A stretch of 64,000 nucleotides of DNA from Saprospiraceae bacterium (GCA_958295895.1 CATQHI010000006.1:62001-126000); one strand, 5' to 3'; positions 34,240 to 43,754 are shown, numbered from the stretch's first letter. Notes: a model not told the origin generated them from the sequence alone. Program-made: numbers and translations.

Positions 34240-37218
34240 TTAGAAGGTAAGATTAAGGCCGAAGGAGACGGTTCTTGCGGCGGGGGCAGAGTAGAACACC
34301 TGACCACGGCCAAGCTCTACGGCATCATAACGGGACTCAGGATCGTAGCCACTGTATTCCGTAAACGTCAGTAGGTTGAGCCCGCTGAAGTAGACCTGCG
34401 TGTTGGTCAGGCCGATACGTTCCATCCAGTCGCGAGGTAAGTCATAACTGAGGGTAACGTTGCGCAGGCGGATGAAATCCGCCTTCTCCAGGTAGCGGGT
34501 AGACGCAGCGGCACCGTTGTTGGTGAATAGGCGGGCTTGGGGTACGTCGGTGATGTCGCCCGGATTCTGCCAGCGATTAAGCTGGTCGACGGTTTGGTTG
34601 TCGAAGAAGCGTGCATTGGCGGATTGGAAGCGGCCCGCTGCGTTGTACAGACTGGTGCCCCACTCTCCCTGAAGGGTGAAGTTTAACGTGATGCCTTTAT
34701 AAGCAACCGTATTCGTTAATCCGGCGGTGACGTCCGGAAAGGGCTGCCCGGCAACGATGCGGTTGGCCTCATTGGGGTTATTGGTCGTTTCACGGGCATC
34801 TTCCCCGTCTCCGTTGATGAAGTACAGTGCATCACCATTTGCGGGGTCGACACCAGCATATTCGGGCAGGTAGTGCGCCAGGACGGGCTCGCCTACCCGG
34901 TTGATGTTGTTACCCTCGACGACTATGTCCATATCGTCGTTGGGCAGAGAAATGATCTCGACATTATTCTGGGCAATGTTGAAACTAGCATTCCAGCGGA
35001 AGCCACCAGTGTTGACTACATCTCCGTTGAGAATCAACTCGACCCCGGTATTCTTGAGCGAGCCGATGTTTTGGTTGATGAACGTGGCGCCAGAACTGCC
35101 GGGCAGCGGAGTTTCGAAGAGTAGGCCGTCGGTCAACTTCCGGTAGTAATCGAGCTCGCCGCTGATGCGGCTGTCGAACAGGCCGAACTCAAGACCCACG
35201 TCTAGTTGCTTAGTGGTTTCCCAGGTTAGAGAACTGTTCCCCGGTTGTACAGGCTCGATGCCTGGCCGCTGGTTGTAGGAGGTAGTCCCGAACAGGTTGC
35301 GGGAGGGGAAGTTGCCGATCTCGGAGTTACCCAGCAGGCCGTAGCTCACGCGGGTCTTTAGGAAAGCCAGGGTGGTATTACCTTTTAAGAAGTCCTCTTC
35401 GGAAACGATCCAGCCAACCGAGCCGGCGGGGAAAGTTCCAAATCGACGGTCGGCACCGAATCGTGACGAACCGTCGCTCCGAATACTGCCCTTGACGAAG
35501 TAGCGGCTGTTGAGCACGTACTGCGCGCGGGCGAAGTAAGACATGAAGTTGTAGGCGGTGAATGAGCCCGCCCCGGCGGTGATCTCGGCGGCGCTGCTGA
35601 TCGTTTGGAGGTCGTCCGAAGGGAACTGTATGCCAGAGACGCTATTGTAGTTACGTTGCGCCTCGGTAAATTCCGTACCTACGACTACGTTCAGGTTGTG
35701 GCCCGCGGCCAGGTCACGGTCGAAGGTCGCGTAGTTGGCCCAGACGTAGCTTTCCTGTAGCGCAGTGGAACTAAAGGCATCACCATTGGTGGATTGAAAA
35801 GGCGTCCGGCTACCATTGAACTCATCCTCCGTCGTGTTGCTCATGTCGTAGCCGAAATCCGAGTTGAAGCTCAGCCAGTTGGTGAACTTGTATTCTCCGG
35901 ACGCCTTGCCCGTCAGCCGGCGGATCCGGGTCTCATAACTGCCGTAGTCCAGCGCGAGCAGGAAGTTGGCGTATTCCGTACCACCAAAGGGCTCTCCGTT
36001 CTCCAGGCGGGGCGGGGAGAGGGGAGACTGTGCGATCCCCTGTAGCGGGGTGGTAAATGAGTTATCGTCCTGCACGCGGTTGATGGTCGTCTTGCTGTAG
36101 CCTAGATTTAGCGCACCGGTAAACTTCTTGCTGAAGTTGTGGCGGATGTTAGTGCGGGCGGAAGCGCGGTTCAGGTCATTACCTATGATGATCCCTTCGG
36201 TATCGTTGTAGGCGCCACCCAGGTAGTAGATGGTCTTCTCATCACCACCGGAAATATTAAAGTCGGCGTTGTTCTGCTGGCCGGTACGAAAGACGACATC
36301 GTTCCACTCCGTGTCGACCTCGCTGTTGCGCCAATCCGTTCCGTTGGATAGGCGGTCGAAGTCTGCAGTCACGTCGTAGTCGATGTTGTTGCCCGCTTCG
36401 GTAAACAGTGCTACGTACTCCTCGGTGTTGAGCCACTCTACGGTATTCGTAGGTTCGCTGACGCCACCGGAGATATTGAGGCGCATGACGGCTTTACCGA
36501 TCTTTCCCCGCTTGGTGGTAATGAGCACGACCCCGTTAGCACCGCGGGCACCGTAGATCGCTGCCGAGCTGGCGTCCTTTAGGATGTCGATGGATTCGAT
36601 TTCAGTCGGGCTCAACGATAGCAGCGGGTTGAGGGGCGCCCCGTTCTGCGATTCATCCTGATTGATCAGGGGCACGCCGTCCAGTACGTACAGCGGGTCG
36701 CTGCCTGCGCTGATGCTCGCCGCGCCACGGACGCGGACCGTCATTCCGGCATCCACCTTTCCGTTGGTCTGCGATACACGAACGCCGGCGGCCTTACCAG
36801 CAAACGTACTTTGGAAATTGGGTACCGGCACCTTATCAATGTCGTCACTCGACAACTTAGTGACGTTGTCCGTCAAAAATCGTTTGCTAGTGGAGCCGTA
36901 GCCAATAACGACTACCTCATCGAGCAGCTCGGAGGAGGAGGACAGTACGATCTCGTAGGTAGTAGCATTCGTAATAGCAACTCGCTGCGGCTCGAAGCCC
37001 GTGTAGGTGACCTCGATTGCCTCGGCACCCTCCCGAACGGTGAGGGAAAAACTGCCGTCGAGATCGGTTACGGTTCCACTTGTAGTTCCAACGTCAGTGA
37101 TCGTAGCACCGATAAGTGGTATACCCTCGTCATCTACCACGGTGCCCGTAATTACCTGTTGTGCGTAAATGCTCAGGCCAACAAACAGCAGGAGCACTGT
37201 CGTTATAATGCGTGTCAT
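34240..37218 (-). CDS. SusC/RagA-family TonB-linked outer-membrane transporter
   Basis: 992 residues. The signal peptide ends at SIYAQQ (about 20), followed by a CarboxypepD_reg-like domain (VITGTVVDDEGIPLIGATIT through VTYTGFEPQRVAI, 22-90), a plug domain with DEVVVIGYGSTSKRFLTDNV, then VRGAASISAGSDPLYVLDGV and IESIDILKDASSAAIYGARG, and a 22-strand barrel ending VSFGLNLTF. It imports oligosaccharides or peptides using the proton gradient via TonB. The substrate is unknown; GH43 and GH15 genes nearby suggest glucan or arabinoxylan-like material but are on other transcripts. Confidence 0.96.
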   Translation of the reverse strand: MTRIITTVLLLFVGLSIYAQQVITGTVVDDEGIPLIGATITDVGTTSGTVTDLDGSFSLTVREGAEAIEVTYTGFEPQRVAITNATTYEIVLSSSSELLDEVVVIGYGSTSKRFLTDNVTKLSSDDIDKVPVPNFQSTFAGKAAGVRVSQTNGKVDAGMTVRVRGAASISAGSDPLYVLDGVPLINQDESQNGAPLNPLLSLSPTEIESIDILKDASSAAIYGARGANGVVLITTKRGKIGKAVMRLNISGGVSEPTNTVEWLNTEEYVALFTEAGNNIDYDVTADFDRLSNGTDWRNSEVDTEWNDVVFRTGQQNNADFNISGGDEKTIYYLGGAYNDTEGIIIGNDLNRASARTNIRHNFSKKFTGALNLGYSKTTINRVQDDNSFTTPLQGIAQSPLSPPRLENGEPFGGTEYANFLLALDYGSYETRIRRLTGKASGEYKFTNWLSFNSDFGYDMSNTTEDEFNGSRTPFQSTNGDAFSSTALQESYVWANYATFDRDLAAGHNLNVVVGTEFTEAQRNYNSVSGIQFPSDDLQTISSAAEITAGAGSFTAYNFMSYFARAQYVLNSRYFVKGSIRSDGSSRFGADRRFGTFPAGSVGWIVSEEDFLKGNTTLAFLKTRVSYGLLGNSEIGNFPSRNLFGTTSYNQRPGIEPVQPGNSSLTWETTKQLDVGLEFGLFDSRISGELDYYRKLTDGLLFETPLPGSSGATFINQNIGSLKNTGVELILNGDVVNTGGFRWNASFNIAQNNVEIISLPNDDMDIVVEGNNINRVGEPVLAHYLPEYAGVDPANGDALYFINGDGEDARETTNNPNEANRIVAGQPFPDVTAGLTNTVAYKGITLNFTLQGEWGTSLYNAAGRFQSANARFFDNQTVDQLNRWQNPGDITDVPQARLFTNNGAAASTRYLEKADFIRLRNVTLSYDLPRDWMERIGLTNTQVYFSGLNLLTFTEYSGYDPESRYDAVELGRGQVFYSAPAARTVSFGLNLTF

Positions 37219-37559
37219 ACTAGGAGTGATTTTAAATTTAAGGCAGTAGAATCAGGCACGTAAACGGCTACGCCTTGCCGTAAAAGTACGTACAAAATGA
37301 TTACCGTGGACGATCGGATCGCCATCTACCGTTGCGCCATAGATAGCACGCGACAACACCTCAGCCTCAGCGACCCGAGCAGCAGCGACCCGTACGTACG
37401 TAGCGGCGGGCTATGCGCTGGCCGCTGGGAAATAAGGGCTTTAGTGGCCAACGGGTTTTGAACTTCCCTGAGCGTCATCGCGGAGGTCCTCAATCCCACA
37501 ACCCTCGGCATTAATCGGGGGTTTCATTGGATCAGTGAGGTGCCCTATAACCGCTACGA
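37219..37559. other. 341-nt gap between susC and apbE starts
   Basis: Divergent upstream region of susC (minus) and apbE (plus). No convincing ORF, RNA or repeat is visible. AT-rich tracts near 37232-37243 and 37292-37303 may belong to the susC promoter, but no clean TAnnTTTG box with spacing was found. Confidence 0.4.
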
Positions 37560-38582
37560 ATGATGTTTCGCCTTCCCATAAACCTTTGCACCCGCGTCCC
37601 CGCCCTACTCCTACTCCTCCTCACCGCCTGCAACAATCCCCGGGACGACACCTACCAACCCGCCCACCGCCTCAGCGGCGAGGCCATGGGCAGCTACTAC
37701 CGCATCACCTACCTGGGCGAGGTGCTGCCGGGATTGCAGGAAAGTGTGGATAGCCTGCTCGACGCCTACAACCTGGAGCTGTCGCCGTGGGTGGAGGAGA
37801 GTACGATTAGCCGGTTTAACCGGAGCGATACGGGGGTGAGCCTGGCCGGGACGGTACACTTCTTACCGAACCTGGAGCTAGCCCGGCGGGTGGTGCGGGC
37901 TACGGATGGGGCCTACGATCCGACGGTAGCGCCGCTGGTGAAGTTCTGGGGCTTCGGGGGCGGGGAGCACCGGAAGACTGCCGTGGTGGATAGTGTGGCC
38001 TGGGATAGTGCCCGGGCGCAGGTGGGCTTCGATCTCATTCGCTTCGATGATGGCTTTCTGCACAAGGCCAAGCCGGGGGTGCAGCTGGACCTGAACGCCA
38101 GTGCGAAGGGCTACGGGGTGGACCTGCTCTCGGAGCTGCTCACGGAGCGCGGCCGGCCCGACCACCTGATCGACATCGGGGGCGAAATGCGGGGCGGGGG
38201 CACCAAGAACGGTAAGCCGTGGACGGTGGCGATCCGGCTACCGGAGGAGAACGCTACGGAGCTTGCCGCGGCGGGTACCTTACCCCTGGAGGAGGGTAGG
38301 GCCATCGCTACGAGCGGCAACTACCTCAATTTCTACGAGGTGGAGGGGGAGAAGTACAGTCACACGATTGATCCGCGTACGGGGCGGGTGGAGCGTAATG
38401 CGCTGCTGAGTGCCAGCGTGCTTGCGCCCGACTGTGCCACGGCGGATGCGTTCGCGACGGCCTGTATGGTGGTAGGACCGGAAGGTGCAATGGGGCTGGT
38501 GGAGGGGAACGGGGAGTTGGAGGGGTACTTTTTGGTGGGGGGTGCTGGGGGGGAGCTGGAGGTGGTGAGCACGCTGGAATAA
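37560..38582 (+). CDS. apbE: FAD:protein FMN transferase
   Basis: 340 residues. Lipoprotein signal LLLLLLTACNN (Cys about 22). ApbE blocks are AMGSYYRITYLG near the start, GAYDPTVAPLVKFWGFG, LDLNASAKGYGVDLLSELL, HLIDIGGEMRGGG, and SHTIDPRTGRV followed later by DCATADAFATACMV. The Asp/Thr of the last block bind Mg2+. ApbE covalently attaches FMN to threonines of RNF/NQR-type subunits at the membrane. No Na+-NQR genes are in this window. A variant of the 16-mer repeat (two mismatches) lies at about 37586-37601 within its signal codons. Confidence 0.92.
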   Translation: MMFRLPINLCTRVPALLLLLLTACNNPRDDTYQPAHRLSGEAMGSYYRITYLGEVLPGLQESVDSLLDAYNLELSPWVEESTISRFNRSDTGVSLAGTVHFLPNLELARRVVRATDGAYDPTVAPLVKFWGFGGGEHRKTAVVDSVAWDSARAQVGFDLIRFDDGFLHKAKPGVQLDLNASAKGYGVDLLSELLTERGRPDHLIDIGGEMRGGGTKNGKPWTVAIRLPEENATELAAAGTLPLEEGRAIATSGNYLNFYEVEGEKYSHTIDPRTGRVERNALLSASVLAPDCATADAFATACMVVGPEGAMGLVEGNGELEGYFLVGGAGGELEVVSTLE

Positions 38583-38628
38583 CAGATAGTTCGTTATCGT
38601 ATTTAGCCGTCCCTAAGCGGGCAGCTGT

Positions 38629-38790
38629 TTATTCGCGTTTTATGTTACTGTTTTTATAAATTGCTTCATCAAAACCTTCAGCGTATATTTCTAAGAATAA
38701 CGACTCAATCTCAGGAAGACTAATTTCAGATGCTTCAAATTTTGAATGATAAACGACATGGACAGAATCATTAGAGAAGTGTAATAATCC
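38629..38790 (-). pseudogene. AT-rich C-terminal gene fragment cut by the insertion sequence
   Basis: On the minus strand, directly from the IS boundary, 53 residues can be read without a stop (LLHFSNDSVHVVYHSKFEAS...IYKNSNIKRE, then TAA). GC is clearly lower than in the neighbours, which hints at acquired DNA. No family recognised. It may be the rest of the gene at 40174-40616, but the frames do not join directly. Confidence 0.4.
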
Positions 38791-40173
38791 AGCAGTTCTC
38801 ACTATCGGTCAGATGAGCCTGACGCAGTACAGGTCGATGAGCTGATCGTGCAGAGCGTCCATGGACTGGACGGGCACGACCCGGAAGACCGCACGGGTGG
38901 CGTCCCATAACTTGACGCGCGTTTTGAGTTTAGTGAGCAGGGCCCAAAACTTGCGGTTGGCAGCCTGCTGGAGTTGGTCGACCCAGAAGGCAAGCAGCAT
39001 CACGTAGGCCATGACCGTGCAGAGATGCTGCTGGCCGTGACCGTAATTATGTTCAAAGTGATAGCCCTGGTTTTTGAGCGTGTTGAACGTCTCGTTTTCG
39101 ATCTTCCAGCGCGCGCGCCCCACGGCCAATAACTCCGCTACGTTGTCGGGGCTCAGCTCCAGGTTGGTGATGAAGGTGAAGGTCGTCTCCTTACCCTTAG
39201 CGTCGCGGATAATGGCGTAGAGCATGTTGACCGCCACCTCAGCGTTGGTGGCGTTCAGCTCCAGCCCATTAGCGTAGCCTATTGCATAGTCCTCCCCGGC
39301 CTTCGTCTTCCACTCCTGCCAGGGGACCTGGTACTGGCTATCCAGTTCATCGAACTGGGTAAACAGGTGGGCGTGGCCCTTGTCCTTGACGCCGATGAGG
39401 TAGCGCCAGTGTGCGTTTTGGCCGATGCGTTGGACCACCGGGGCACAGGCGTAGAGCGCATCGAGCACGAAGATGGTCGCCAGTTCGGGGTGGGTCGCCT
39501 CGAAGTTAGCCAGCAGCCGGTGCACGGCCGTACGCTCACAGTCGTTTTTGACCTCTCCGTCCTGCTGCGTCATCGGCTCGTGGTCCCAGGGCAGCACCTC
39601 GGCCAGTCCGGGTTTGACCATGACCGCACTCAGCATGGCATGGTAGTTGGACACACTCCCGTCGCGGTGACGCCGCTGTAGACAACGCGGGCAGGAGACC
39701 TGCTTGGAGCAAAAGTGCTCCACCCCGTCCACGCTGACGGCCACGTAGTCCTCGTAGACGTGGTAGCGCTGGAGGAGTCCGCTTGCCTTGACGTGCTCGG
39801 CCAGGTGAGCAAAGCCGGCGCGCAGAGCGGCCGGGTCTAGCCCATCGAGCAGCTTACGCAGGCCGTTATCGCTGGGGATACGACCGATTTTGTAGACCGT
39901 GCTCAGGTTGTGATCTTCGGCCTGGGACATCGTACGGAACTGAAACAGGGAGGGTATCTTGAGCGAGTAGATGGCAAAGGCAGCCTTGAGCGCATCCAGC
40001 AGCGCATAGCTGGCGTTGAAGGCTCTGCCGTCATCTAGGGAGCGGAAAAAGGGGACGATCAATTGGTTGTAGAGGTGGTCGAAGCTGAGCTGTTCGCTGA
40101 GCGGAGACGTATCGGGGCCGGCCATAAACAAAAGTAGCAACCCTGGCTAAGATGACCGATAGTGAGAACTGCT
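38791..40173. mobile_element. Insertion sequence, 1383 bp, IS4-like DDE transposase
   Basis: Bounded by perfect 21-bp inverted repeats (38791-38811 and 40153-40173; AGCAGTTCTCACTATCGGTC plus one base). It holds a single transposase gene. No target-site duplication is visible in the immediate flanks (ATAATCC on the left, GCGTTAG on the right). It is inserted in an AT-rich gene on the minus strand. Confidence 0.88.
38809..40125 (-). CDS. DDE transposase of the insertion sequence
   Basis: 438 residues from ATG 40125 (TTG 40140 also possible). Acidic residues of the RNase H-like core are likely in VAVSVDGVEHF, TIFVLDALYACAPVV and RARWKIENETFNTLKNQGYH. The last block, with its W.IE..F..LK pattern and EHNYGHG, is typical of IS4-superfamily or ISNCY transposases in Bacteroidota and Planctomycetota. 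A CPRCLQRRH segment after SVDG could bind zinc. The gene is intact, with ends close to both inverted repeats, so the element may be active. Confidence 0.85.
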   Translation of the reverse strand: MAGPDTSPLSEQLSFDHLYNQLIVPFFRSLDDGRAFNASYALLDALKAAFAIYSLKIPSLFQFRTMSQAEDHNLSTVYKIGRIPSDNGLRKLLDGLDPAALRAGFAHLAEHVKASGLLQRYHVYEDYVAVSVDGVEHFCSKQVSCPRCLQRRHRDGSVSNYHAMLSAVMVKPGLAEVLPWDHEPMTQQDGEVKNDCERTAVHRLLANFEATHPELATIFVLDALYACAPVVQRIGQNAHWRYLIGVKDKGHAHLFTQFDELDSQYQVPWQEWKTKAGEDYAIGYANGLELNATNAEVAVNMLYAIIRDAKGKETTFTFITNLELSPDNVAELLAVGRARWKIENETFNTLKNQGYHFEHNYGHGQQHLCTVMAYVMLLAFWVDQLQQAANRKFWALLTKLKTRVKLWDATRAVFRVVPVQSMDALHDQLIDLYCVRLI

Positions 40174-40616
40174 GCGTTAGTGGTGCAATTGGATCTAGCT
40201 TCAGCGAACCTAGACTCAAGCAGAAACAGTGTGTGTCCACTCAAGTGATGACCGACTTCATGCGCCGTAACAGTCATGGCCGGAATACTTAAAGTGTCTT
40301 TAGGCAGCCCACCAATCCATTGGCTATTATATATGATTGCACGTTGGTTATTGTGCATTGTAGCTGATGCGTTTGTGCCCGGTCCGCACTTAGCTCCAAC
40401 ATCGGCACATTCATACACCTCTATTTCTCTTGGTAAATTTAGTAAGTCCATGAAGTTGTCGACTACCGCTGCTGCCTCATATGGATTTTTGAAGGTATCA
40501 GTTTTCATAACAAACTGATACTTTTGAACCGGCTTCAGAGAGCACAGAGGACGGTGCTGACTAAACAGAGATGCACAGTTAAGTGAGAGAACAACTAACA
40601 GAATTAGCTTAATCAT
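40174..40616 (-). pseudogene. 5' part of a secreted HExxH protein, interrupted by the IS
   Basis: About 147 residues from ATG 40616: signal peptide LILLVVLSLNCASLFSQ, then a domain ending in MTVTAHEVGHHLSGHTLFLL, a zinc-peptidase HExxH motif with a third His four residues on. The frame then enters the IS after RSNCTTNA. The family cannot be fixed; a peptidase of the gluzincin/metzincin type with an exported catalytic domain is likely. The sequence is AT-rich compared with the neighbours. The C-terminal part is lost or displaced. Confidence 0.65.
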
Positions 40617-40714
40617 CGTACGATTTACTGTATTGATGCTCATACTCATGAATTTACACATAAGGTAGGTAAGTATTTTGGTAGAGGAGGAATGGTAGAT
40701 TAAATGCAATAAAT

Positions 40715-41776
40715 TTACACCCGCACCAGCCACCCGTGCGTATCCTCCACTTTGCCCACCCGCAGCCCATCAATGTGCTGCTTGAGCACGGGACCGATCT
40801 TGCGACTTTCTACCGGCGGTAGCTGCATCAGTTGCTCCCCGTACTGCAGTTCGGAAATGTGGCTGACGACCGCTGCCGTACCCGCCCCGAAGGCCTCCTC
40901 TAATGTACCGGCTCGAGAAGCCGCGGCCACCTCGTCAATGGTAATGATGCGCTCGCTGACCGGGATACCTTTATCCTTCAGGACCTGAATAAACATCTTA
41001 CGGGTGATACCCTTCAGAATGGCCCCATCAGTAGCCGGAGTGATCACCTCGCCGTCAATTACGAAAAAGACATTCATGGTACCGACCTCCTGGATCTGCT
41101 TCTTATCCGGCCCACCCATCCACAGCACCTGGTCGAAGCCGCGTTGGTTAGCTTCCTGGACCGCTTTAAGGCTACCTGCGTAATTGCCCGCAGCCTTAGC
41201 CTCTCCGGTACCCCCGGGCACGGCACGTACATAGTGCTCCTCGACGACTAGCCGAACGGGTTTTGCGTAATACGGCCCCACCGGCGCGGTAAAAATACAG
41301 AAGCGGTACGTCTCGCTAGGCCGCACGCCGATGAACTCGTCCGTGGCATACATGTAGGGGCGTAGGTAGAGGGCGCTGCCCTCGGCGGGCGGGATCCAGT
41401 CCTTGTCCAAAGCCACGAGCTGACTGACGGCCTCCACAAACCGATCCTCCGGATACTCGGCCATCATCATGCGGCGGGCGCTGGCGTTGAGGCGTTTGGC
41501 GTGCTCGGCGGGGCGTAGCAGCACCGGGGTGCCATCGTGTAATTTACTGGCCTTCATGCCCTCGAAGATGGCCTGTCCGTAGTGAAGTACCATGCTGGCG
41601 GGGTGCATGGTAAAGTGGCCGAAGGGGATGATGCGCTCGTCGGTCCACTCCCCGTCGCGGTAATCGCTGACGAACATGTGGTCGCTGAAGATCTTGCCGA
41701 AGGGCAGGTTATTAAAGTCTACGCTATCGAGGCGGGACTGCTGGACGCGTTCGGTGCGGATCTGGGTGGTGGTCAT
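40715..41776 (-). CDS. ilvE: Branched-chain-amino-acid aminotransferase
   Basis: 353 residues. Type II BCAT features are FGKIFSDHMFVSDYRDGEW, HYGQAIFEGMKASKLHDG, YLRPYMYATDEFIGVRPS and AKAAGNYAGSLKAVQEA, the last of which contains the PLP-region Lys followed by the G-N-Y-A motif. EVGTMNVFFVIDG and LKGITRKMFIQVLKDKGI complete the active site. It transaminates Leu, Ile and Val with 2-oxoglutarate. Its length (about 350) is that of the eukaryote-like BCAT class found in Bacteroidota. Monocistronic; the divergent neighbour begins 56 nt away. Confidence 0.94.
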   Translation of the reverse strand: MTTTQIRTERVQQSRLDSVDFNNLPFGKIFSDHMFVSDYRDGEWTDERIIPFGHFTMHPASMVLHYGQAIFEGMKASKLHDGTPVLLRPAEHAKRLNASARRMMMAEYPEDRFVEAVSQLVALDKDWIPPAEGSALYLRPYMYATDEFIGVRPSETYRFCIFTAPVGPYYAKPVRLVVEEHYVRAVPGGTGEAKAAGNYAGSLKAVQEANQRGFDQVLWMGGPDKKQIQEVGTMNVFFVIDGEVITPATDGAILKGITRKMFIQVLKDKGIPVSERIITIDEVAAASRAGTLEEAFGAGTAAVVSHISELQYGEQLMQLPPVESRKIGPVLKQHIDGLRVGKVEDTHGWLVRV

Positions 41777-41832
41777 GGGGATGTACGATTTTGAGGCGCG
41801 ATCTTCGATTGCCGCTGGGCAAGGTACGGCGT

Positions 41833-42291
41833 ATGCTTTCTTACCTTCACCGCATGCTACCCTTTAATCTGATCGGTCAGCCGGAGGTTGCCCCGGCGCT
41901 GGAAAAGTTAGGTCCGGCACGGGAGCTGGAGTTGCTGGTGGTGTACCACGGGGAGCTGTCGCGGCGGGCGTTTTTGAGTCGCATTCTGGCGGCGGCGGGC
42001 TATGATACTCCGGGGAAGCAACTACACCTGCTGGAGTGGCCAGCGGATCGGGACCTCGACCTAACGGGGCTAGTCCGGGCGCTGGGGGCAAATAAAGTGA
42101 TGCTGTTTGGCTACGACCTGTCCCGGCTGGGCCTCCACTTCGAGGTTGCCAATTACTTTCCACTGGAAGTGGGTGGGGTGACCTACCTAATCGCCGATAG
42201 CCTGGAGTACATCGAGGACGCTAAGGCGGGGGGGGATAACCGGGCGGCGGGGGCACTGTGGAATGGGATGAGGGATCGCTTCGCGCGGTAA
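41833..42291 (+). CDS. Conserved-looking hypothetical protein (about 150 aa)
   Basis: 152 residues from ATG 41833; ATG 41854 is equally possible and would follow a TACCTTCA box. Visible features: LELLVVYHGELSRRAFLSRI, HLLEWPADRDLDLTGLVRAL, KVMLFGYDLSRLGLHF and a C-terminal RAAGALWNGMRDRF. The last pattern faintly recalls the C-terminus of the DNA polymerase III psi subunit (an R..LW motif), but this is weak. Soluble, no signal. It is followed after 26 nt by a DoxX gene. Function not known. Confidence 0.5.
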   Translation: MLSYLHRMLPFNLIGQPEVAPALEKLGPARELELLVVYHGELSRRAFLSRILAAAGYDTPGKQLHLLEWPADRDLDLTGLVRALGANKVMLFGYDLSRLGLHFEVANYFPLEVGGVTYLIADSLEYIEDAKAGGDNRAAGALWNGMRDRFAR

Positions 42292-42317
42292 ATCGGCTGT
42301 TGCTTAAATTAGCGACT

Positions 42318-42722
42318 ATGACAAAAGGAAACATCGACCTTGCGCTCTTCGTCCTCCGGCTCTGGTTCGGCTTGGAAATGGCCTTTGCCCACGGGTTGGG
42401 TAAGATGGTCAAGATCTTCAACGGTGACTTCCAGTTTCCGGACGCAATTGGCATTGGCTCTACGGCTAGCCTCATTCTGGCCGGCTCAGCAGAGTTCTTT
42501 GGTGGACTTCTGATCGCCTTTGGATTCTTCACGCGCCTGGCTACGATTCCGTACCTGATCACGATGCTCGTTGCTGCCTTCCTAGTCCATGCCGCCGCCG
42601 GGGATGAGTGGGGTAAGATCGCCAACCCACTACACTACGCCATTGCCGCTATCGTCATCCTGATTGCCGGACCGGGCCGGTACTCGCTGGATCACCGCTT
42701 GTTTGTCGACAAGATTAAGTAG
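42318..42722 (+). CDS. DoxX-family membrane protein
   Basis: 134 residues from ATG 42318. Four hydrophobic helices are visible: ALFVLRLWFGLEMAFAHG, LILAGSAEFFGGLLIAFGFF, LATIPYLITMLVAAFLVHAA and LHYAIAAIVILIAGPG. The RLWFGLEMAFAHGLGKM start and AEFFGGLLIAFGFFTRLA match the DoxX family. Members are small inner-membrane proteins linked to thiosulfate/quinone chemistry or redox stress, mostly of unknown function. A bidirectional terminator follows. Confidence 0.85.
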   Translation: MTKGNIDLALFVLRLWFGLEMAFAHGLGKMVKIFNGDFQFPDAIGIGSTASLILAGSAEFFGGLLIAFGFFTRLATIPYLITMLVAAFLVHAAAGDEWGKIANPLHYAIAAIVILIAGPGRYSLDHRLFVDKIK

Positions 42723-42740
42723 AGTCAGAGCGCTGCTTTG

Positions 42741-42797
42741 AAGTAGACCCCTCGCTTACGCGGTCTACCCCCGAACGCGCCCGCGAGGGGTCTACTT
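42741..42797. terminator. Long-armed hairpin between convergent genes
   Basis: AAGTAGACCCCTCGC (42741-42755) pairs perfectly with GCGAGGGGTCTACTT (42783-42797) over a 27-nt loop. The right arm overlaps the stop codon of the ATP-grasp gene. The loop also repeats GGTCTACCCCC. Confidence 0.7.
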
Positions 42798-43754
42798 CCC
42801 AAAGGCATAATTCCCATTCACCGCAGACCGCACATACTCCCCCCAGGTCAAATTGTCCCGCCCCGGCTCCTGTGCCTGCGCCCGCTCAATCGCGTAGTTG
42901 GCCGCCGTCTCGATGACCCACTCGAAGTTCTCCTCGCCGACGCTGAACTTATCCGCATCCGGGGCCGGATTGCAAAAGTCGATCGCGTAGGGAATGCCGT
43001 CACGAATAGCAAACTCGACCGTATTGAAATCGTAGCCCAACCAGTTATTGAGCTTGAGGACGTAGTCGTGGATGGTCTGCAGCATCTCCTGGCTTACGTC
43101 GTGCTGCACGCGGTAGCGGTCCAGGAACTCGTTGCGCGGCTCGTAGTGCATGATCTTGACGTACTTACGCCCGATGCAGTAGCAGCGGAAATAGCTCGTA
43201 AAGTCGATGGCCTCCTGTAGCATCATTACGAGCTGTCCGGTCTCGGCGTGGGCCTTCCAAAGCTCTTCGGGGCTACCCAATTTATAGACATTCTTCCAGC
43301 CGCCGCCGGCGTGGGGCTTCATGAAGGCGGGCCAGCCGATGTAGTTGAAAATACTCTGCCAGTCCAGCGGGTAGGCCATGTTGGTGAAGCTCTCATCGCT
43401 GGTATCGTCGGGGTGAGTGTGGCTGGGTAGCAGCACCGTCTTGGGCACGGGCACGCCGGCGGGGCCTACGCTCAGGACGTTATTGAAAAACTTCTCATCG
43501 GCACTCCACCAGAAGGGATTGTTGATCACCGCGGTCCCCGTAGCGGCGGCGTTTTTGAGCATGGCCCGGTAGAAGGGCACGTCCTGACTGATGCGGTCGA
43601 TGATGACGGCGTAGCCGGGGTTCAGGCCCTGCCCGACTTTATCGATCTTGACCGGTTCGGCGCGGATGCCATCTACGTTTTTGTCGTTGATGCGCTGGAT
43701 GACGGCGGGCGGGAAGGAGCGTTCGCGGCCGTAGAGAATACCGATCTTTTTCAT
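42792..43754 (-). CDS. ATP-grasp (RimK-like) protein
   Basis: 320 residues. KKIGILYGRERSFPPAVIQR at the start, an ATP-grasp core with WPAFMKPHAGGGWKNVYKL (ATP-binding Lys and Gly-rich loop), YFRCYCIGRKYVKIMHYEPR, and YDFNTVEFAIRDGIPYAIDFCN, where Glu and Asn bind Mg-ATP. This group in Bacteroidota is usually found with carboxylate-amine ligase genes, but no partner gene is adjacent here. It probably forms an amide between a carboxylate and an amino group; substrate unknown. Cytoplasmic. Confidence 0.8.
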   Translation of the reverse strand: MKKIGILYGRERSFPPAVIQRINDKNVDGIRAEPVKIDKVGQGLNPGYAVIIDRISQDVPFYRAMLKNAAATGTAVINNPFWWSADEKFFNNVLSVGPAGVPVPKTVLLPSHTHPDDTSDESFTNMAYPLDWQSIFNYIGWPAFMKPHAGGGWKNVYKLGSPEELWKAHAETGQLVMMLQEAIDFTSYFRCYCIGRKYVKIMHYEPRNEFLDRYRVQHDVSQEMLQTIHDYVLKLNNWLGYDFNTVEFAIRDGIPYAIDFCNPAPDADKFSVGEENFEWVIETAANYAIERAQAQEPGRDNLTWGEYVRSAVNGNYAFGK

